Assembly (NCBI RefSeq): GCF_016097555.1
Contig: NC_054702.1
Coordinates: 77,141,249 to 77,205,248, forward strand
DNA from: Gigantopelta aegis
Taxonomy: Eukaryota; Mollusca; Gastropoda; Neomphalida; Peltospiridae
Reading direction: 5' to 3'
Length of the DNA: 64,000 nt
In this document: positions 10,595 to 21,452 of the stretch, one piece after another
Layout of the letters: each line of letters begins with the position of its first letter
Numbering within the stretch: position 1 is the first letter of the stretch
The notes under the pieces: model-generated
The model's database searches: none
Seen by the model: the letters and a program-made list of their open reading frames with translations, nothing else
What the model was told of the DNA's origin: nothing
Program-made: the position numbers and the translations under genes

Positions 10595-11931
10595 GGGGGG
10601 GGGGGTGGGGGGGGGGGGGGGGGGGGTCTTGGGGGGGGGGGGGGGGGGGGGGGGGGGTGAAGATATATTAGAAATAGATTACTATATTCGCGTCCGTCAG
10701 ATACCATTTACTTGTTGCTTAGACGCATATCTAACTCGCTTTCAATCGTTAGATACGTTTTAAAACCACTCGTTAAAAAAAAGGTATCAAGCGGTCACTC
10801 GTGTAGTATTCTCTATAAAAATACAAATTTCTTGAATGTAACATATCTCAAACAATTCTATATTTAAGGTATTAAAGAAGAATTAATTATGAACCTTTTA
10901 TATATTAATAAAAAAAACCGATATATGCAGAGCATATTTAGTAAATAACTGATAAATCATATTCAGTTACCTATACCACACTTCATAAGAATTGGCAATT
11001 GTTGTGTTACCATGTGGTATTTTTAAACTGGCAGTGAAAAAAAGAGTAGGCCTATCATTGACGACAAAGTATCATTTAGTTTCTGATACAGGTCACTCGA
11101 AATGAGATAAAACCATTATACACATTGAATGTACAATCCTTGTACCTCCCGACCACAGGCTGCAATATTTTTAACGACCTGACATTGCAGGGTCAGGACG
11201 TAGCCCAGTGTTAAGCCCTCGTCTGATGCGCGGTCGGTCTAGGATCAATCCCAGTTGCTGGTCTCATTGGGCTATTTCTTCTTCCGGGCAGTGCACCACG
11301 ACTGGTATATCAAAGGCCGTGATATATGCTAACCTGTCTCTGGGTTTCCTCTCTAACACTATATGTCAAAATTACCAAATTTTTTAATCCAATAGCCGAT
11401 GATTAATAAATCAATGTGCTCTAATGGTGCCATTATAATTAAACAAAATAAACTTTTAACTTTTGTAGCCCAAATATATAATGCCCGGAACATCATATAT
11501 ATATGCTGCTTGTTAATTTCTGTTTTTGTTTCATGTTACAGGATGAATATCAACGTTTGCGAGGTATGGTTTGTGCGAAAACCGACGTTTATCTTCTGTG
11601 TTACGACGTCACCATGCCGTCTACCTTGGAAAGGATTGAACACCACTGGCTTCCGGAAATCAAAGAATATTCTGAAACCGCCCCATATATTCTAGTGGGC
11701 ATGAAGACAGACGAAAGGACGAAAATAGACAAAGACAGTGGCCCCAGATACAAGGCTATACCTACAGAGGAAGGCTTAAGAATGGCAGAGCGCCTTGGTG
11801 CATTTGGTTATGTGGAATGTTCTGCGAAAAAGGGCCGAGGCATACGAAGAGTTTTTGAAAGTGCCGCTTTGGCATATTTAGACAGATATATGCCCGAGAA
11901 TACAAGAAAAAAGAGTTGTGCCATTTCCTAA
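8294..11931 (+). CDS. Divergent Rho-family small GTPase, paralogue 2 (CAIS CaaX)
   Basis: Three coding exons (8294-8429, 10207-10292, 11542-11931) join in frame into about 203 residues. Intron phases (1, then 0) and positions match paralogue 1, which ends 1.9 kb upstream on the same strand, so the two arose by tandem duplication. Landmarks are the P-loop GDGGVGKT (14-21), base-binding MKTD (128-131, Thr replaced by Met), ECSAK (166-170) and the end RKKSCAIS, a CaaX box of farnesyl type with a short basic patch. Switch II is DTVGLDEY (70-77) where Rho has DTAGQEDY, so the Gln61 position is Leu, the change that locks Ras and Rho proteins in the GTP state. Switch I is LPGAMEW (37-43), so Thr35 is Gly. 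A constitutively GTP-bound or atypical GTPase, like Rnd or RhoH in principle, is inferred. There is no in-frame ATG just upstream of 8294, and the first exon is CpG-rich. Confidence 0.9.
8889..8954. repeat. (GA)n microsatellite ending in a G run
   Basis: About 54 bases of GA are followed by 12 G, in intron 1 of Rho-like paralogue 2. A GCGTGCGTGC run precedes it. Confidence 0.95.
10308..10815 (+). repeat. Hairpin-ended interspersed repeat, copy 2
   Basis: This shares the start (TTTCTTACACATCCGTTG) and the folded 3' end (AGATACCATTTAC with GGTATCAAGCGG, ending TATTCTCTA) with the copies at 6922 and 55053. It starts 15 bases after the splice donor of exon 2 of Rho-like paralogue 2. The long G tract is inserted or expanded inside it. 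Confidence 0.75.
10552..10657. repeat. Poly(G) tract of about 105 bases
   Basis: Almost pure G on the plus strand, broken by only a few T, A or C. It is in intron 2 of Rho-like paralogue 2. The length may be affected by assembly or sequencing error. G-quadruplex formation is possible. Confidence 0.9.
11193..11460 (+). mobile_element. tRNA-derived SINE, type A tail (intron 2 of Rho-like paralogue 2)
   Basis: The head ACGTAGCCCAGTG and box GGTCTAGGATCAATCC are followed by ACTGGTATATCAAAGGCCG. The type A tail ends with TCTAATGGTGCC and an A-rich end. An internal segment around CTGTGGGATGG is partly deleted. Confidence 0.85.
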
Positions 11932-12800
11932 CAATTTATTCAAAACACATCAGATTTAAAACAAAAAAATTTGCACATGTATATTTAGTACAATTTAGTA
12001 TTAACATTCTTGTACAATATTAGTCATGTAGTTAAAGGCACAGAACATGCATGACTTAGCCAGTCACTAAAGGTACATTTTAGATCGGAATAAGATTGGA
12101 GTTTTGTTACAGTTTTATTATTGGCAGATCAGTTCACGTGACATCTCTGCTAATAGTAATACAATCGGGTGTTTGTTTGTTTTTCGAAAGAAATTTACTC
12201 AAGGAACATAAAACAAATCTTAAAACAAATTTTATTTACAATTCCGTTGATAATTATTAACTTTAAAAAAAGCAACAACAAATCGCAGAAGGAACAAAAC
12301 ATTTAGGATATATAGAAATTGATGTTCCAGAATTACATAGTATGTAACATATGAGTATATATACGAAAGGGAAGAAGGAAAATACATGCTTAATAAAATG
12401 AACACATTACTCGTATAACGTTAAATACGGTATACTTTGTTATTCCTTCTTCCTTTTTGTTTGCGTCACTGCACACAATGTTTTCATTCACAATCTTTCT
12501 TCTTGTATGATTATTTTGATAGCAGTTGAAATACAAACATTTGAACATATAATACTAATAAAATCATATAGAATTTTCTAACTGCTGTTTGTCACACTTA
12601 GTATTTGGTTTAGTTCTAGGAGTTTCACTGTTAGAATCAGTGGATTCACGATTTGAGGATGTGCAAGGACTATTCTCACCTTATTATTCTTATTAACATT
12701 ATTATGGCTGATGGGAATTTAATTTTTTAATTTTATTATTTTATTGTTTGAAATAAAAGATATTTTAATGCAAAATAATTGGCGAATGCAGGGGATATGT

Positions 12801-12831
<31 letters not shown>

Positions 12832-15800
12832 GGTGTCGGAGATTGAACTCCTTGTGTTCCAAGCGAATTTTCCTTTGATATATTTTTTTTCTGGGGGAGC
12901 ATGACACGACCCCTCCTCCCCACTCCAAACAACCGACAATCAATTATCCTCATGAGTAATAAGATGTTTACGGTAGACTTCCTAGAAATCTTCTTAGCTC
13001 CGCCCCTTCCTCCCTCCCCGTTTCTCTATAGCTGGTAATCCTCAGATTTCGTTTTTATAGTGGGTTTTTTTTAAAAGTAACTGAAATAATTAGCTGAAAT
13101 ATAATAGTGCAAAATGTGACAATTCAAAATTCGACCGCAACTCGGACACATTCGCTTGTTTACAAGTCGGACAAAGTGTTTTAAAATCGGAAAGTGAATT
13201 ATTTTCACAGATCTTGTTCAGGAAGAAAAAACAACACCTATAGTATTAATCAAGTTTGTATTCATTTAGACTATACCATACATGGTAGGGTGCAGTTTTG
13301 GTCGCAATAGGGCGCAGACGGTTTGGGTTGTTAGGGATGCCCGAGTAGTCGGCCTCCCCCCCCCCCCCCCCCCCCCTACCCGGCGCGCCTGTCCCATGGA
13401 AATCCGGCCCAGCTACCTTGGGTGTAAGCTGGATGATTGTTGCGCTTACTGGATTGGACGCGATGCCTCCTCTTTGCGAACCCTTTTACTCCAGGGCTAA
13501 TACTAAATATTAATATTATATTGATTAATTTAATTTATAATTATATTTTCTTTTTCATTTAGACCAGATAGAAAATTATGCGCCTACTAATTACTTTAAA
13601 CTCTATAACACTTATATATTATTTATCTAATTGGCGCCATAAATTATCTTAAGTCCCTTAAGAATCTTTTATTTTCATTTTATTTTCGCTATTTATTTCT
13701 AAATTTCCAAACTGTTTCCTACATATTACCCTGACCTCATTCCCCTACCCACTCCCGTCCCAGGACTGACCACTGGTGTCTGAACCTCTTGGATGTGAGC
13801 ACGTTAATAGAGTTCCCAGTTCCCAGTTCCCAAATATACCTAAATGGATAATGTAACCAACTGCATAACAGTTTTACTTAAAGTTCTAAATTATATTCCC
13901 AGCTTTGCCGTAGGGAATTTACTTGATACTGAGTCAACACTGACATTATAAAAGATAAATTTGAATTGTTCGACTCAGTGATGTAGCTTAAGTTTCAAGC
14001 AAAATTAAGTGAGATAAAAGTTTTAAGATATATTTTAACTAAATACCATGTCCATCCTAAATATTTATAGTTGGTCTCTTCTAGCGCTAAAAGATAACGT
14101 AAAATGTTAGGCCTCACTACAGACTGCAGAAACCCGTGCTAGATTGGCCGAATTAAAATCAAAATTGACAACAGCATCTGTTTTCATATGTACTGACAAC
14201 ATATACCATTTCGAAGATATTTCATATTTTCATTTATTTTTACTCATAATTTTAAACGATGAATATTCATGTTTCAGTTTTTGTCACATGACCTCCTTTG
14301 ACCATACCAGCTGTCTTTATGAGCACATCAGCTAACCGTTCCACTTTACCTTCATGTTTACAAAAGTAAATGCACCACACACACTGCACAATAATATGGT
14401 CAAAATCAAAAATAAAATCGATGTTTGCCTGTTTGTGTTTAGGTTTTTTCATACATTTGTCTTGATTAGTATCGTTGCTAGATGTGAATGCGTATACCGC
14501 AACACGTGCCACAATTCGGTACTATCGTGTACCTTGAATGGTGTAATGAGATCTTAAATTAATAACCGAAACAAAAACAAAATATCCGATATGAAGTCAT
14601 TGTATCCATATGTTATCCTGCATATGGTTAAATAAACCGACACAATATTTCAAAATGATGTTGTATATGTTACGTTATTATTTTTAATAAATGTATCTCA
14701 TTTTTAAAATTTCTTACGAGCGAAATCTGCTGATGGGAAAGCATAAAATCTATTATAAATTAATCGATTTTTTTTTTTTAGAAATATTGTCTCTTGGTTA
14801 GTAGACGTTCAACTTAAAGCCTATAAAACTGAGTTAACATCATCATTATGTGCATTGTGATATCAAAGATGACAAGGTACCATCCATTATGTTATACAGA
14901 CCATGAAAAAAAAAACCTTTTTCAGGCGGCGGCCTAAACTTCGCATAATACAATAAATGTACATGGATGCAAGGCAGTCTTTCACGGCACGAAGTATCCA
15001 CATTTTAAAAAATCATGGTCTGTGCATTCGTATATTCAATGATAATTTGACGTGTAAACCATCCACATGCAGTTGTCCCCTATACAGTATTTGTTTTGTG
15101 AACGTGTTCTGCTCAATTGTCTGTAGGCCTATGTTTGTAAAAACAAAACCACTGAAATAATTTCCTTCCGAATTAGCCAAACAGAGCTCTTAAAAACTGA
15201 ATCAATGATTGATCATATAGATACATTACGCTAAACAAGTTTAAGTGAATTTGATTGAAACTTATTTCATTGCGCATACATATGTACATTTACGTACACA
15301 CATATATACACACACAAAAGGATTGGACATCTCACCATATTATAACAATATTGGCGACTGCAACTACAAAATATTTAACGAATTTAAAAGAAGTTGTGTT
15401 TGCTGGTGAGTGGTGTTACAGTTTATATTCAAAGAAATAATGGTTGTTGCTCGCACATGATACCTCAGTTAGAAGAAGGATTCGCAATAAATTTACAACG
15501 GTACTACAAACGTATCTTAATCTGTTGTGTAAAATATATTTCTTGCGATTCCATATGAACGGATTGAATGCAGATGCCTACGTGAAATAATCGTTATCCC
15601 TAAGAACATCACCTACCAAAAAAAAGAAGGTTTGTTAGCAAAAACCGAATCACAGTTTTAAAGGCTTATGTACTAGTAGTATTATACTCCCACCCTTGAC
15701 TCGTCGATTTGTTTCTTTCAATGCTTGTTACCTAATCTGGCTAAACTGAAACAAACGAAACAGTTTATCAATTCAGCTGAAAGTGAAATAAAAAACTGTT

Positions 15801-16036
15801 TTAAAAGTTTCACTTCATTTCCGTTATACATGTATATTAATTATCTAATTAATATCATATTGTCAATCAGTACATAAAGGCTAAAGACCCTGTACAAATG
15901 CACATGCGTGCAATTGCTTTACGTTGAATATTCTAAACTAGAAGTCCCTATGATAATTGTTTAATAGATAAATATGCTGTTATTGGTTTGTTTGGGGGGG
16001 GGGGGGGGGGGGGGTCGTTTTTTATTTTCTTTAAAT
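11932..16036. other. Long AT-rich stretch without recognised genes
   Basis: This holds the 3' UTR of Rho-like paralogue 2 at its start, a GT/G simple repeat at 12799-12832, a C run at 13355-13376 and a G run at 15994-16013. A few short open frames have no codon structure or similarity I recognise. A GC-richer patch at 13276-13500 next to the C run could be a decayed transposon end. Confidence 0.5.
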
Positions 16037-16233
16037 ACATGTACTTATTTTTGTGCTTATATCCAACTGAGATTCAGACACGCTGTACATAGGCTACACC
16101 TCATGCAGCTATCTGGCTGATTGTCCAGGACAGTGGGTTAGTGCTAGGTTAGATGTTAATGAGAAAGAAGTCGGTGTAGTGGCCTTACACCTACCCAGTG
16201 AGTCGTTAAACTAACTGGGGTGCGAACCAGCCT
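16037..16233 (-). mobile_element. tRNA-derived SINE, second family, minus strand, partial
   Basis: Shares GTGCTTATATCCAA, GTCCAGGACAGTGGGTTAG and GTGTAGTGGCCTTACACC with the better copy at 34714-34988. The tRNA-like head end, at the right, is truncated after GCGAACCAGCC. Confidence 0.75.
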
Positions 16234-16338
16234 TACTTAGTTTTTGTCTATGACGATGGACGTTCTGTTACTCTGAATGATGGCTCGCAGGATCGATGAA
16301 CTTTGGGTCTTTTTAACCTTTCAAACAAGTGCTTCACA

Positions 16339-16552
16339 CATGGGCGTCATTTGCAAGGAAAAAGTGGGAGGTACAATTGGGTTCTAACAATATTTCGTGC
16401 GACTAATCGCGAGCGCCCTAGGCGTGAAGCGACTCTAGGGGGGTCTGGGGGCATGCCCCCCCCCCCTTAAAATTTTGAAAAATGAAGGTCATTGTGGCTG
16501 TCTGATAACATTATTTAGAGTAAAGTGGGTCCCCCACCAAATGACGCCCATG
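16339..16552. mobile_element. Non-autonomous DNA transposon with 8-bp target duplication (hAT-like)
   Basis: The ends are inverted: CATGGGCGTCATTTG on the left and CAAATGACGCCCATG on the right, perfect over 14 bases with one mismatch at most. The 8-bp direct repeat GCTTCACA flanks it exactly at 16331-16338 and 16553-16560. An 8-bp duplication and CA...TG ends fit hAT elements. There is no coding capacity. Confidence 0.9.
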
Positions 16553-16715
16553 GCTTCACAACCGATACATCAAAGGCAGACCTACTCAGGCTACTGTCCT
16601 GCCAATGGGAAAGTGCATGCATAAAATAACCTTTGCGTCGGTAGGAGAAGACCAAATGTAGAAATAACCATATGTTAAACACCAAATAGCATAGTATAAA
16701 ATATATGTATACTGT

Positions 16716-16904
16716 CAAGCCCGTAGCCAGGATTTTTGTAGGGGGGTTCTTTTTGGTATTAAAAGGGCACTTGCGAGCGTAGCGAGCAACAATTGGCTGG
16801 GGGCTGCCTGGGGGGGGGGGGGGGGCTCTAGCCTAGTTTGAAAGGGCACTTCAGAAAAAGGGGGGTTCGTTCGAACCCTACGAACCCCCCTGGCTACGGG
16901 CTTG
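16716..16904. mobile_element. Short DNA transposon (MITE) with 5-bp target duplication
   Basis: The left end CAAGCCCGTAGCCAGG pairs with the right end CCTGGCTACGGGCTTG, a perfect 16-bp inverted pair. The direct repeat ACTGT at 16711-16715 and 16905-16909 flanks it. Inside are a G run and GC-rich filler. Confidence 0.9.
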
Positions 16905-17534
16905 ACTGTGTCATTAAACAAACCATTTCCTTTCCGTCCCTTCATTACTTCCCATCAGTTCAACTTCAACTGGACAGAGGGCTTAATTTTTATAGTAAGT
17001 ATACACAGTTTGCACACAAAAACCGAGCATGCGCAAAATGTCATCGGAAGTTGTCAAGTGTCAAGACGTGGAACTTAAGTTTTATGAAAACAAAACACAC
17101 AGAAGGGAAGACAAGTACACTGTATAGTGGTTTATTTTTTAAAAATGTGATGGTGATGGTAGGCATTTCGACATTAGACTACTTAATAGAAAAAGGAATA
17201 TCAATGTTGTATTTATGAGTTACCACTAACAAATTTGATTTACGATTATGTAATCAGGTAGTCTGCGGTAATCAGGTAAATAACATTAACACATCATGTC
17301 ACATGCATTTTTAAACAATGTTAAGAATGTAAAATTAAACTTAAACGGTTAAAGCTGCAACCTCGACACTCATCATGAATAGAGGCTTACACTCACCCTC
17401 TTAGGCAAGACTTCCTTATGACAGTTAAACTTATGTACCCTCCTATCAAATTTTATAAATATTTATTATGTAGTGATTTTAGCCGAGTATGAGGATTATA
17501 GTAATGGGGTACTTACGGTTTAGCTACTTGGTCG

Positions 17535-17775
17535 TTTGAGTGATGCGTCTGTCCTCTATCTAGGTTCCAGTCGCAAGCGTGCGGGCTTCGCCTTCCAGAA
17601 TCGTCTGCTGTCGTTTTGTGCCCATGTGACGCTCCTCGTCCAATGGGTGGGTCCCTTTTTCCCGCCAATCCCTACATGGTAAGGCACCAGTAGATTATTT
17701 GTCTCCAGGGGTGTCAGGCGGCGGACCAGTTCCAACTTTGACATCCGGTCGTCGACTGGTCGCGAGTCACCACAA
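17535..17775. promoter_or_regulatory. CpG-dense patch, possible promoter
   Basis: About 19 CpG dinucleotides lie in 240 bases, far above the surrounding AT-rich DNA, together with CCAAT-type motifs (TCCAATGGG, CGCCAATCC). A 62-codon minus-strand frame covers most of it but shows no similarity I recognise. It could drive the TJAP1/BEGAIN-like gene, whose first coding exon at 23912 follows a splice acceptor, or a gene on the other strand. An undescribed repeat is also possible. Confidence 0.3.
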
Positions 17776-17784
17776 TTATAATTA

Positions 17785-18465
17785 TTGTCGGAACCAAATT
17801 GTTAACAACTAGTGCTACGAAAAATTACTCTCCTACTTTTAATTGCCGTTAGATTACCTGCAAAGTCTGTCCAGACAGAAATCTTTAAAAAACCATTACA
17901 ATGACACAGATTCCACATACCAGATGATAACTATCACTATGTCACCTATATCGATTTCGCTGAGAGCGCATAGGATGATAGGACTGATAGGGTAAAAAAT
18001 ATGTAATTTTGTGCCACCTGCCATTTTGACTTTTTATGGAATATTCTTCAAGAGGGGTGAAAGGATAGGACTTAATCTAACAACGTCATAACATGTTATG
18101 ATATAAAAGCAAACGTGATGACGTCATATTATTTTAATTTTATTTTATTATTATTATTTTTTTAATGATACCACTAGAGATCACTGATTCATATTAATTG
18201 TGTCACATACTTTGGAGGCTTTCACCCCTCTTGAAGAGCATTCCATAAAAAAGCAACATGGTAGATGGCAGAAAACTGCATGTATTTTTCCCTATGCAAT
18301 CTCAACAAAGACGATATCGGCGACATCGTTGCAGTCTCGTGTGGGGAATGTGTATATTTGTAGTGGTTTTTTTGCAATTTGTGTCTGGACAAACTTCGGA
18401 GGAAATATAACGGTAGTTAAAGGTAGGAGAGTAATTTTTTGTCGTTAACAATTTGGTTCGGACAA
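17785..18465. mobile_element. Foldback MITE with about 300-bp inverted repeats, TA target duplication, copy 1
   Basis: Nearly the whole element is an inverted repeat. The left end reads TTGTCGGAACCAAATTG, and the right end, reverse complemented, reads TTGTCCGAACCAAATTG. The similarity continues inward past TTACTCTCCTAC, TGTCCAGACA and TATGGAAT to TTCAAGAGGGGTGAAAG. TA at 17783-17784 and 18466-18467 is the likely target duplication, which suggests the Tc1/mariner group. A TGACGTCA palindrome sits near the centre at 18119. There is no transposase. Confidence 0.88.
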
Positions 18466-18540
18466 TAGGGGTAATTTTATTCGAATCAGTAGTTTCATAC
18501 CATCCATCGGTCCATTTTGTAACATAACTACTGTCCGAAC

Positions 18541-19547
18541 CAAAATGTTAACAACTACAAAAAATTGCTCTCCTACCTTTTATTTTTCATTAGATTTTAC
18601 CCACATTTTGTCCAGACAGAAATCTTGAAAAAACCCATTACATTGACACAGATTCCACATACTAAGGTCGACGACAGTCACTTTTCGCACCCTTGTTTTG
18701 GGTTCGTAATAAATATAGCATATCTTACTGTAATTTCACTTGAAATCCATATTTCGTAAAAGGTACAATTTTTTAATCACAAGATTTTCTTCAAACACAT
18801 TCAGATGCATTAGATGTTCAGACAAAAACTTTTCAATAGCAAGTTTGCATTGGAATTTTTCCATCATTCTTAAAACGGAAACGTCATGTACCCAGTGTAT
18901 GGTTATTGTAAGGCAATTCAAAGTGACGTCATTCAAATTCAAAATTAGCTATATTATTACAATGCTTCGCCACATTAAAATAAAAACTGGTCTACTAACC
19001 TTGACCCCTGTCAAATTTCTATAACAAGCAGACAACGTTGTTTACAGGTTGGTATTTTGTTATTTTTCATAATTCTGGACAAAATATTAATTTTAAGTTT
19101 CAAAAGATGAAAGAAATAAAAAGTACCTTTTGTCAAATATATCATATAAAAAAATTACCGTTGGATATGTTTTATTTACTGTGTACAAAGCCAAAACAAG
19201 GGTGCGAAAAGTTACTTTCGTCGACCTTAGATGATAACCATGTCACCTATGTCGACTTTGCTGAGATCGCATAGGGCAAAAAGCATGTAAGTTTGTGCCG
19301 GCTGCCATTTTGACTTTTTATGGAATATTCTCCAAGAGGGGTGAAAGGATATAACTTAATCTAACAATGTCATAACATGTTATAATATAAAAGCAAACGT
19401 GATGACATCATATTAATTTTATTATTATTATTTTTATTTTTATTTAATGATACCACTAGAGATTGATTTTATATTAATTATGTCACATACTTTGGAGGCT
19501 TTCACCCCTCTTGAAAAGTATTCCATAAAAAAACAAAATGGCAGAAG
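18541..19547. mobile_element. Foldback MITE, copy 2, right end missing, split by another element
   Basis: The left part (18541-18664) and right part (19228-19547) match copy 1 in order, but the final part of the right inverted repeat is gone. It begins after a TA at 18539-18540, only 75 bases from copy 1 and in the same orientation. The break in the middle is an insertion of the element at 18665-19227. Confidence 0.85.
18665..19227. mobile_element. Tc1/mariner-type MITE nested inside foldback copy 2
   Basis: The 37-bp terminal inverted repeats (18665-18701 and 19191-19227; outer sequence AGGTCGACGA, inner TTCGCACCC) differ at two positions. TA at 18663-18664 and 19228-19229 is the target duplication. 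The intact copies at 17785 and 50444 carry the unbroken host sequence (CACATACTAGATGG in the latter), which proves the insertion point. The 563-base body has no transposase frame. Confidence 0.93.
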
Positions 19548-19751
19548 TTATATCGATAAATAATTTTGAAAGTTAGTATTCTGATGTCACCGGTAGATGT
19601 TGCTTGAAGCACAGAAATGCCTATGTCACGACAAATTTCCCAGAGTGCACACAGACTTGGGGTGCATTCCTTTCAACTCTCCTGGGAATGTTCCAACTGT
19701 TCTGTCCTGGACTGCGAAAGGAATGAGTTTGGAACAGGAAGTTACTTTACC

Positions 19752-20372
19752 CAGACCTGTCAACCCTCCAGGATTCCGCGGGAGTCTCCCGGTATTTGAT
19801 CAAATGAGGTTTTACTTATGATTAATGGAAATACAATATTTATTGCATCATTATAATGATTTTAAATAAGTACCACGCCACTGTTCCTCATAATAGTAAA
19901 AACTGAATATTAGTTTATAAGATTTATATAAATTTGTCTTAGGTACTCAGCTACACTAACCACAAATGATGATGTGTAAGGCTGTAAGTATAATACCCTA
20001 AATGTACTAATACATTTTTTAATTTTCTTGTTCGTGTTCTTAACATTTTTGGATAAAAGAGTTATTAAAAAAAGAAAGAAATTAAATCATAATATTATTT
20101 AAACTTTAAAAAAAATTAATAATAATATATATTTTAATTTTTAAATTTTGTTTTAATTATTATAAAAAAATTTAAATGCTAAGATTTAAGGTTAACAAGT
20201 ATATATGACATTATGTAGTGTTCATATAACTTATTGTAATATATATATATTTTTTAAATCTTGCAATTGTGGGTTAAATTGTGTTAATTTAAAAAATCAG
20301 CTTTTTTACAAAATCTCCTGCTTTTTCAACATACACCTCCTGCTTTCTCTTGACTAAAGGTTGACAGGTCTG
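19752..20372. mobile_element. CAGACCTGTCAACC-ended DNA transposon, short copy
   Basis: The ends are CAGACCTGTCAACC and its reverse complement GGTTGACAGGTCTG. The direct repeat TTTACC at 19746-19751 and 20373-20378 flanks it. The same family, inverted and twice as long, lies at 32525-33840, so this copy is internally deleted. CAG...CTG ends suggest a hAT-related group. Confidence 0.9.
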
Positions 20373-20600
20373 TTTACCAACATGGGTGCTTCTGTTGATG
20401 AAGTGGCTGCTGCAGCAATCATGATACTTTAATCAGAATAAGACGACAATGATAGTCCGTCACTGACCATGTTGACTATACTACAGTGTTTGTAATAATA
20501 AATTTTATATATAAACCGCAATTAGCCTACATTTGCTATTCGGCACCAGTACTAGTGGCTAACCTATTGTTATCAGCAATTAGATGCACCGTTTATTATT

Positions 20601-20760
20601 GTTGGTAGTAGTAGTAGTAGTAGTTTTAGTAGTAGTAGTAGTACAGTCTGTAGGAACCAGAGGTAGGGAGGCACTTGCCCTCCCCAAGACGAAAATGTAA
20701 GTTTTTTTTTGTCCTACTCTATTTAAATAAAGGTAACAATATAGCTTGTATAAGCACTAC
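20601..20760. repeat. (GTA)n microsatellite and MITE fragment
   Basis: GTAGTAGTAG repeats at about 20603-20643 run into CAGTCTGTAGGAACCAG. That resembles the left end of the element at 37843, including GACGAAAATGTA. No right end was found. Confidence 0.6.
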
Positions 20761-21452
20761 GATGAGTCTTGTGGCGCGAGATGTCAACATTGTACATTTC
20801 TTGTTTTAGTAACCGCTTTTACTTTTTTCTTCTTTTAATATGAGTTTTTAATCAACATAGAACATTCTGCTTTATTCTCTGTGCAATTACAATTGTTTCT
20901 GGTAAAATATTAAAGGTTTGTGGAACATTTTCTAGATTTGTTTGGTTTTCGTATGCAATTAACCGATGTTTGTTTTTATAAAGCTATTCAAATATGCGAC
21001 ATAATTTGTATTGATTTAATGCTAAATGGTTCTGTGCAGCCGAATTATATGCAAATAGCCGATTTATGCTATAAACCGATATACAATAAAGTGGATTCGA
21101 CTGTATTTGTTACTTTTAAAAAAAGAAGTTTTTAATTATAAACTAAACACAAATATAAATAATATGAGGCACTGATAATAATATTTAAAAATAAAAATAA
21201 ACAAAGCACTGAGAAGATGATAATAGGAAAGAACACAAAAACTTACCTTCATTACTCCAGCCTGGACCATCCATCTTGGTTAAAGCAATTCATATTTTCA
21301 TGAGGAAAGTGAAAGGTCTGATTCAGAGGAATCGAAATTTTGTATAATTTGTAAACAGTTTTCTCCACCAGCACACCAATAAATGTGTTTAAATCTTGTG
21401 AATTCGTGTCAAATGGGTACAATATAATGATGGTGATCACTAAAACATCCAG

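Noticed and set aside
10516-10707. Proline-rich minus-strand frame
   Set aside because: It is only the poly(G) tract read as CCC codons.
16838-17218. 126-codon plus-strand frame
   Set aside because: It begins inside a MITE and continues into unrelated DNA; there is no domain and no splice logic.
17556-17744. 62-codon minus-strand frame in a CpG-dense patch
   Set aside because: No recognised similarity and no splice or start context; the patch is better described as promoter-like or unclassified.
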